A stretch of DNA of 11,213 bases, from assembly GCA_900764695.1 (NCBI GenBank), contig CAAFOY010000092.1, positions 1 to 11,213 on the forward strand, read 5' to 3'. The position numbers and the translations under genes were made by a program. This document shows, in pieces, positions 7,787 to 11,213 of the stretch; positions within the stretch are counted from its first letter, which is position 1; each line of letters opens with the position of its first letter. The notes under the pieces were generated by a model. It ran no database searches. It was not told where the DNA came from and worked only from the letters and a program-made list of their open reading frames with translations. This stretch comes from Lachnospiraceae bacterium (GTDB lineage Bacteria > Bacillota_A > Clostridia > Lachnospirales > Lachnospiraceae).

Positions 7787-7912
7787 TTTTATGAGAGTAA
7801 AAATAATATGAAAATAAGTTTTTGATTTATAAAAATAGTAAAAGTCGAACCTTATATTATAAAAAGAACAAATGGAAGAATAGAGTAATTTGGGATAAAA
7901 GGAAGGTAGAGA

Positions 7913-8053
7913 ATGGAGAATTTATTAGAAGAACATGGCGAGATAATTATAAGTGGAATTATTTCGGTAATATTAATAATTTTGTCTATTGCAATTATGT
8001 ATACTGCAGCGGGAATGAATGTAGATTTTTTTACAAAACTGGTAGGAGGATAA
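7913..8053 (+). CDS. Small HG-motif pilin-like membrane peptide (46 aa)
   Basis: ATG with a purine-rich GGAAGG (7901-7906) six bases upstream; stop TAA 8051-8053. It starts MENLLEEHGEIIISGI, continues with a hydrophobic helix to about residue 30 and ends with a short tail. Leu5, Glu7, His8 and Gly9 sit at the same positions as in the first operon gene and in the next gene. A 126-base AT-rich gap precedes it, the largest gap in this operon, with no clear gene, promoter or terminator. Its stop lies three bases before the next ATG. Inferred to be a pilin-like subunit. Confidence 0.78.
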   Translation: MENLLEEHGEIIISGIISVILIILSIAIMYTAAGMNVDFFTKLVGG

Positions 8054-8056
8054 CGC

Positions 8057-8461
8057 ATGGAAGTATTTTTAAGCGAACATGGACAAACTATTCAATATGC
8101 GGTAATTGGTGTAATTATTGTTGCACTTATTAGCATTATAACAAACACAAGTATTAAAAAAATAATGCCTGCATACAACTGTGAAGGAAGTAATACTAAC
8201 AGAGAGTTTTCGGAAGAATACAAAAAGAAATGCCCTATTATTGTAGGTGACGATGTTATATATGTTACATATTTAGATAAAAGTTTTGATGTGACAAATC
8301 AAATTAGTGCAAGGGATTATGATGGAAAAGATATAACAGATAAATTGAAAATATATGGAGATGTAGATGTGTTTCACAGAGGTGTATATAACATTAAATG
8401 TATTGTAAGAGGTGAAAGTGGCATTAAAAGTATTAGGAATATGAATGTTGTAGTGGAATAA
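8057..8461 (+). CDS. HG-motif pilin-like protein with C-terminal DUF5011-like Ig domain (134 aa)
   Basis: ATG with AGGAGG (8044-8049) seven bases upstream, the RBS lying inside the end of the preceding gene. It starts MEVFLSEHGQTIQYAV, the clearest match to a Flp/archaeal-type prepilin (E-x-G-Q-T, then helix), although Tyr stands where Glu5 is expected. One membrane helix runs to about residue 28. The segment 60-134 looks like a DUF5011/Cry22-type Ig fold: a D-x-DGKDITDKL turn (86-97), then GDVD, HRGVYNIKCIV, a short SGIKS turn and a final VVV strand. Cys42 and Cys59 could form a disulfide outside the membrane. Inference: a minor or tip pilin exposing an Ig-like adhesive or stalk domain. Confidence 0.85.
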   Translation: MEVFLSEHGQTIQYAVIGVIIVALISIITNTSIKKIMPAYNCEGSNTNREFSEEYKKKCPIIVGDDVIYVTYLDKSFDVTNQISARDYDGKDITDKLKIYGDVDVFHRGVYNIKCIVRGESGIKSIRNMNVVVE

Positions 8462-8523
8462 GCAATGGTAATACAGATTGGCCTGGAAATAAAAAGTCAA
8501 TGTTAAATTAGAGGAGGAAAAAG

Positions 8524-8868
8524 ATGAAACTGGCAATAGAAATGTTTTCTATAGTTATAGTAGTAACAATAGCCTGTATAGTTTTTTCGTCGTATATAAG
8601 CACGGAAAATCAAAATGTAAAAGCGAGGGATTTTTATAATGTAGCAGTTAATCGTATAGAGGATAGTAATTGCGATGCACAAGTTATCAAACAATGTAAA
8701 GAAGAAGCCGGTGAAAAAGGATATATGTTGGTTACAGAAGATAATTCATTATCAGAAAATGAACTAAGTTGTTATGTTAGTATGGAATATAATATAACGT
8801 TTCCAATTTATCAAATGTTTGGAGAAAACAAGAGTAAAAAAGTTGTGATTGAGGGGTATGCAAGATGA
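8524..8868 (+). CDS. TadE-like / minor pilin-like single-pass membrane protein (114 aa)
   Basis: ATG with GAGGAGG (8511-8517) six bases upstream. The start MKLAIEMFSIVIVV runs straight into a membrane helix (about 7-25). The extracytoplasmic part has Cys50, Cys58 and Cys83 and ends in a pattern of SMEYNITFPIYQMFG, basic residues and VVIEGYAR, reminiscent of TadE-family minor pilins. It does not carry the L-x-E-H-G signature of its neighbours, so it is a different subunit type. The family call rests on layout and the tail pattern. Its TGA stop overlaps the start codon of the next gene as ATGA, which suggests translational coupling of this subunit to the large surface protein. Confidence 0.7.
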   Translation: MKLAIEMFSIVIVVTIACIVFSSYISTENQNVKARDFYNVAVNRIEDSNCDAQVIKQCKEEAGEKGYMLVTEDNSLSENELSCYVSMEYNITFPIYQMFGENKSKKVVIEGYAR

Positions 8869-11213
8869 TTGGAAAATGGAGTGTAGTAATAGAAAAAAAT
8901 ATTTTGAAAGTATGCGTTGTGCTTGCTTTTTGCTGTATGGTTCTTTTGCAAAACAATGTTTATGGCGCGACTACAGAAAATGGAAGTAGAAGTAATCCGT
9001 ATCTTGTGCAAACAGAAAGTAAATTAAAAAATATATTTAGCAATAACAAAAAAACAAGCGTAGTATATATTGCCATAGTTGGTAATATAAAAATTAAAGA
9101 TGGAATAAAAGTAACTCAAGGAAGATATATGCTTTATTCATCAGGTGGTGAAAGAACTATTAGTAGAAGTAAAGACATAGGCGATGATGTAAATAAATCA
9201 GATAAATATTGTTTTAAAATCTCAGATGGAGCGGAAGTTCATTTTGGCGATGGAATGGGTGGATATAAGTTATATCTTGATGGGAAAAAGAATCAAATTT
9301 CTTTTGCAACAAAAGGGTTTATAAAAGTTGATGACAGTTCAACAGGAACGATTGGAAATGCATGTGTAGTAAAAAATGTTACTAATTATAATGGCGAGAC
9401 GGAAGCAGGAGCGGTTAGAAGCACAGGAACATTGAATGTATATGGAATTATTCATGACTGTGATGGAGTAAAAGGCGGAGGAATTACCATTAAAGGCGGA
9501 GTGTGCAATATATGGCCCGGAGCACAAATATATAAATGTTTTACTCTAAGTCAGGGTGGTGGAGTATATGTTGGAAATTATTCAGAATTAAGGATATATG
9601 ATGGTGAAATTTTTGAAAATGAAGCATTAGAAGAAGGCGGAGGAATTTACATAGGTGGTTCTTCGCATTTATTAATGACTGCAGGAATAATACATAATAA
9701 CAAATCAGGTGAGGAAGGTGGAGGCATATTTGGAACAGGATTAGGAACAATTGTAAATATAAATGATGGATGGATATATGGCAATGATGCCGGAGCCAGT
9801 GCCGGAGGCGTATTTTCAGGATATCAGGCAGGTCTTATTCTTGGGTCAGGCAGTACTGCACCGACAATTAGTGGAAATGAAGCAAGAGGAAGTGGTGGTG
9901 GAGTAAGATGCAATGGCGGTATAGGTGAAGGACATGGTGGATGTACGGTTATATATAATGCAAGGATTATAGGAAACACATCAGGAAATTTAGGAGGAGG
10001 AGTAGCCTGCGGTGATGATTCAAAAATAACTATCGAAGCAGTAAATATATTTAGCAACTCAAGCGTTGATAATGCGGGAGGATTATCCATAGGGAAGAAT
10101 GTTGAGGATATAAATGGCGGAGCCATAAAACTTTATAATAGCATAATAGGTGAAAATGGAGCTACTGATAAAGGTGGTGGAATATGCACGGATTCTTCTG
10201 TTTTGATGAGAAATACCTCAATAAATAACAATTCTTCACGAAACGGAGGAGGCCTTTATATTGGCAATACAGCTACGGTTCATATGTGGATGGGAAGTTA
10301 CATAAATAATAATTATGCATACAATAATGGCGGGGGTGTATATATAGGTGAAAAAGCTAACTTTTTACTGACGGACAATAACATATATCAAAATAATTGT
10401 GCTAAAAACGGAATGGGTGTGTATGTAAGAGGAAAGTTTCAAATGTTTAGCATAGCAAGTGTAGATGAAAGTAATGAAGTATATCTTACCAGACAGACAT
10501 ACATATCAATAATAGACAGATTGCTAAAACCTAGCGGATATGTTGCAGTTATAAGGACAACATTAACTGACCCGGGAACAATAATTGCACAGGTTGAATA
10601 TAGTACAGATGCACAGAGTGAATTATATTATGTAGGTGATGCAGTTGCAGAATTAAATAACCAAAATTGTGTAAAAAAGTTTTCGGTACGAAATATTGGT
10701 GAAAATAAGCTTTTGAGACCAACCAAATTTGTAAAAACTTATGTGGATAATGAAATAATAATAAGTGAAAAATATGATGTTATATTTAATAAAAATACTT
10801 CTGAACGGGTTTTAGGAATGCCTGATAATCAGATTAAATTTTGGCAGGAAGACATAATAATAAGTGGTGTTACAGTCAAAAGAAATGGATATCATACAGT
10901 AGAAAATAAACATTGGAATTTTCAAAGTGACGGTAATGGAGAAACTATAAAACCCGGTGGAATATTGTATGTAAATGGAAATCAAATATTGTATGCCCAG
11001 TGGGAAAAAGAAAAGATTATAAATTTATTTATAAATGCTACGGATAGATATTACGTAGTTAATCAAAATATAAAACTGGATATGAATGAGTTAGTTAAGA
11101 AAGTAAAAGTTACTGATGATACATATTCAAATAAAAAATATCCTATATACATAAAAAACATAATTGATGTATCAGGTAAAAATTATTATGAAAGAGGAAA
11201 GAATAAAGAATGT
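8865..11213 (+). CDS. Large secreted beta-helix surface protein/adhesin, 3'-truncated by window
   Basis: Open from ATG at 8865 to the last base (783 codons, no stop), so the C-terminus is missing. The start overlaps the preceding TGA as ATGA, with GAGGGG at 8851-8856. Residues 1-35 form a Sec signal peptide: basic/polar start, hydrophobic core 14-28, cleavage near VYGA. Residues 204-516 hold about twelve GGG[IVL]-type turns, each followed by strands and often a G-x-I-x-x-N stretch, the pattern of a right-handed parallel beta-helix as in Pmp-like adhesins. Residues 667-714 resemble a Listeria-Bacteroides repeat ending in ILYAQWEK. From about 718 an Ig-like (DUF5011-type) domain seems to begin (INATDRYYV...LDMNELVKKV). 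Wall anchoring cannot be judged because the end is absent. A polysaccharide lyase is an alternative because many share this fold, but no catalytic motif is evident. Confidence 0.85.
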   Translation, partial: MIGKWSVVIEKNILKVCVVLAFCCMVLLQNNVYGATTENGSRSNPYLVQTESKLKNIFSNNKKTSVVYIAIVGNIKIKDGIKVTQGRYMLYSSGGERTISRSKDIGDDVNKSDKYCFKISDGAEVHFGDGMGGYKLYLDGKKNQISFATKGFIKVDDSSTGTIGNACVVKNVTNYNGETEAGAVRSTGTLNVYGIIHDCDGVKGGGITIKGGVCNIWPGAQIYKCFTLSQGGGVYVGNYSELRIYDGEIFENEALEEGGGIYIGGSSHLLMTAGIIHNNKSGEEGGGIFGTGLGTIVNINDGWIYGNDAGASAGGVFSGYQAGLILGSGSTAPTISGNEARGSGGGVRCNGGIGEGHGGCTVIYNARIIGNTSGNLGGGVACGDDSKITIEAVNIFSNSSVDNAGGLSIGKNVEDINGGAIKLYNSIIGENGATDKGGGICTDSSVLMRNTSINNNSSRNGGGLYIGNTATVHMWMGSYINNNYAYNNGGGVYIGEKANFLLTDNNIYQNNCAKNGMGVYVRGKFQMFSIASVDESNEVYLTRQTYISIIDRLLKPSGYVAVIRTTLTDPGTIIAQVEYSTDAQSELYYVGDAVAELNNQNCVKKFSVRNIGENKLLRPTKFVKTYVDNEIIISEKYDVIFNKNTSERVLGMPDNQIKFWQEDIIISGVTVKRNGYHTVENKHWNFQSDGNGETIKPGGILYVNGNQILYAQWEKEKIINLFINATDRYYVVNQNIKLDMNELVKKVKVTDDTYSNKKYPIYIKNIIDVSGKNYYERGKNKEC

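Noticed and set aside
7822..8133. 103-codon frame on the + strand
   Set aside because: It overlaps two better-supported genes (7913 and 8057) in another frame, is rich in Trp, Cys, Asn and Tyr without domain logic, and has no RBS.
9824..10126. Reverse-strand Pro-rich 100-codon frame
   Set aside because: It is the antisense of Gly-rich GGN coils in the beta-helix gene; Pro codons are the mirror of Gly codons.

Overview
The window is AT-rich and every gene in it lies on the + strand. Strong AGGAGG-type ribosome binding sites, an intrinsic terminator, an AGA/ACA/GCA-rich codon style, a secreted enzyme with long Thr/Glu/Lys linkers and the absence of any secretin or outer-membrane gene all point to a Gram-positive anaerobe of the Clostridia. 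A gut or rumen Lachnospiraceae relative is my best guess; this is an inference from style, with no marker gene to prove it.

Region 1 (1-4672) is the 3' part of a very large secreted chitinase gene whose 5' end lies before the window. Visible module order: Thr-rich linker, CBM5/12, GH18, linker, FN3-like, linker, GH18, linker, CBM5/12, linker, FN3-like, linker, CBM5/12, linker, GH18, stop. All three GH18 domains keep the catalytic Glu. A good intrinsic terminator follows (4720-4757).

Region 2 (4673-5156) is intergenic: terminator, AT-rich spacer, a sigma-A-like promoter candidate and a possible leader of about 200 nt before the next gene.

Region 3 (5157-11213, running off the end) is a tightly packed operon that looks like a compact Tad/type IV pilus-like assembly system. 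It encodes a CpaF/TadA-type ATPase and one platform protein with two T2SSF-like halves. It also encodes four proteins (33, 46, 57 and 134 aa) that share an ungapped N-terminal signature, L5-x-E7-[H/L]8-G9, directly before a single membrane helix. A TadE-like single-pass protein follows, and then the start of a large surface protein. That last gene is open to the window end and overlaps the previous stop codon by ATGA. It has a signal peptide, a Gly-rich right-handed beta-helix of about twelve coils, a Listeria-Bacteroides-repeat-like segment and the start of an Ig-like domain. One of the small pilin-like proteins also ends in a DUF5011-like Ig domain.

My reading is that the ATPase and platform protein assemble the small HG-type peptides, with the Ig-tailed and TadE-like proteins as minor subunits, and that the beta-helix protein is a co-expressed adhesin. 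No prepilin peptidase, TadZ or CpaB-like gene is visible here. The three smallest genes could be missed by automated calling. The chitinase and the pilus-like operon are separated by a terminator and promoter and differ in codon use, so they are probably independent units.
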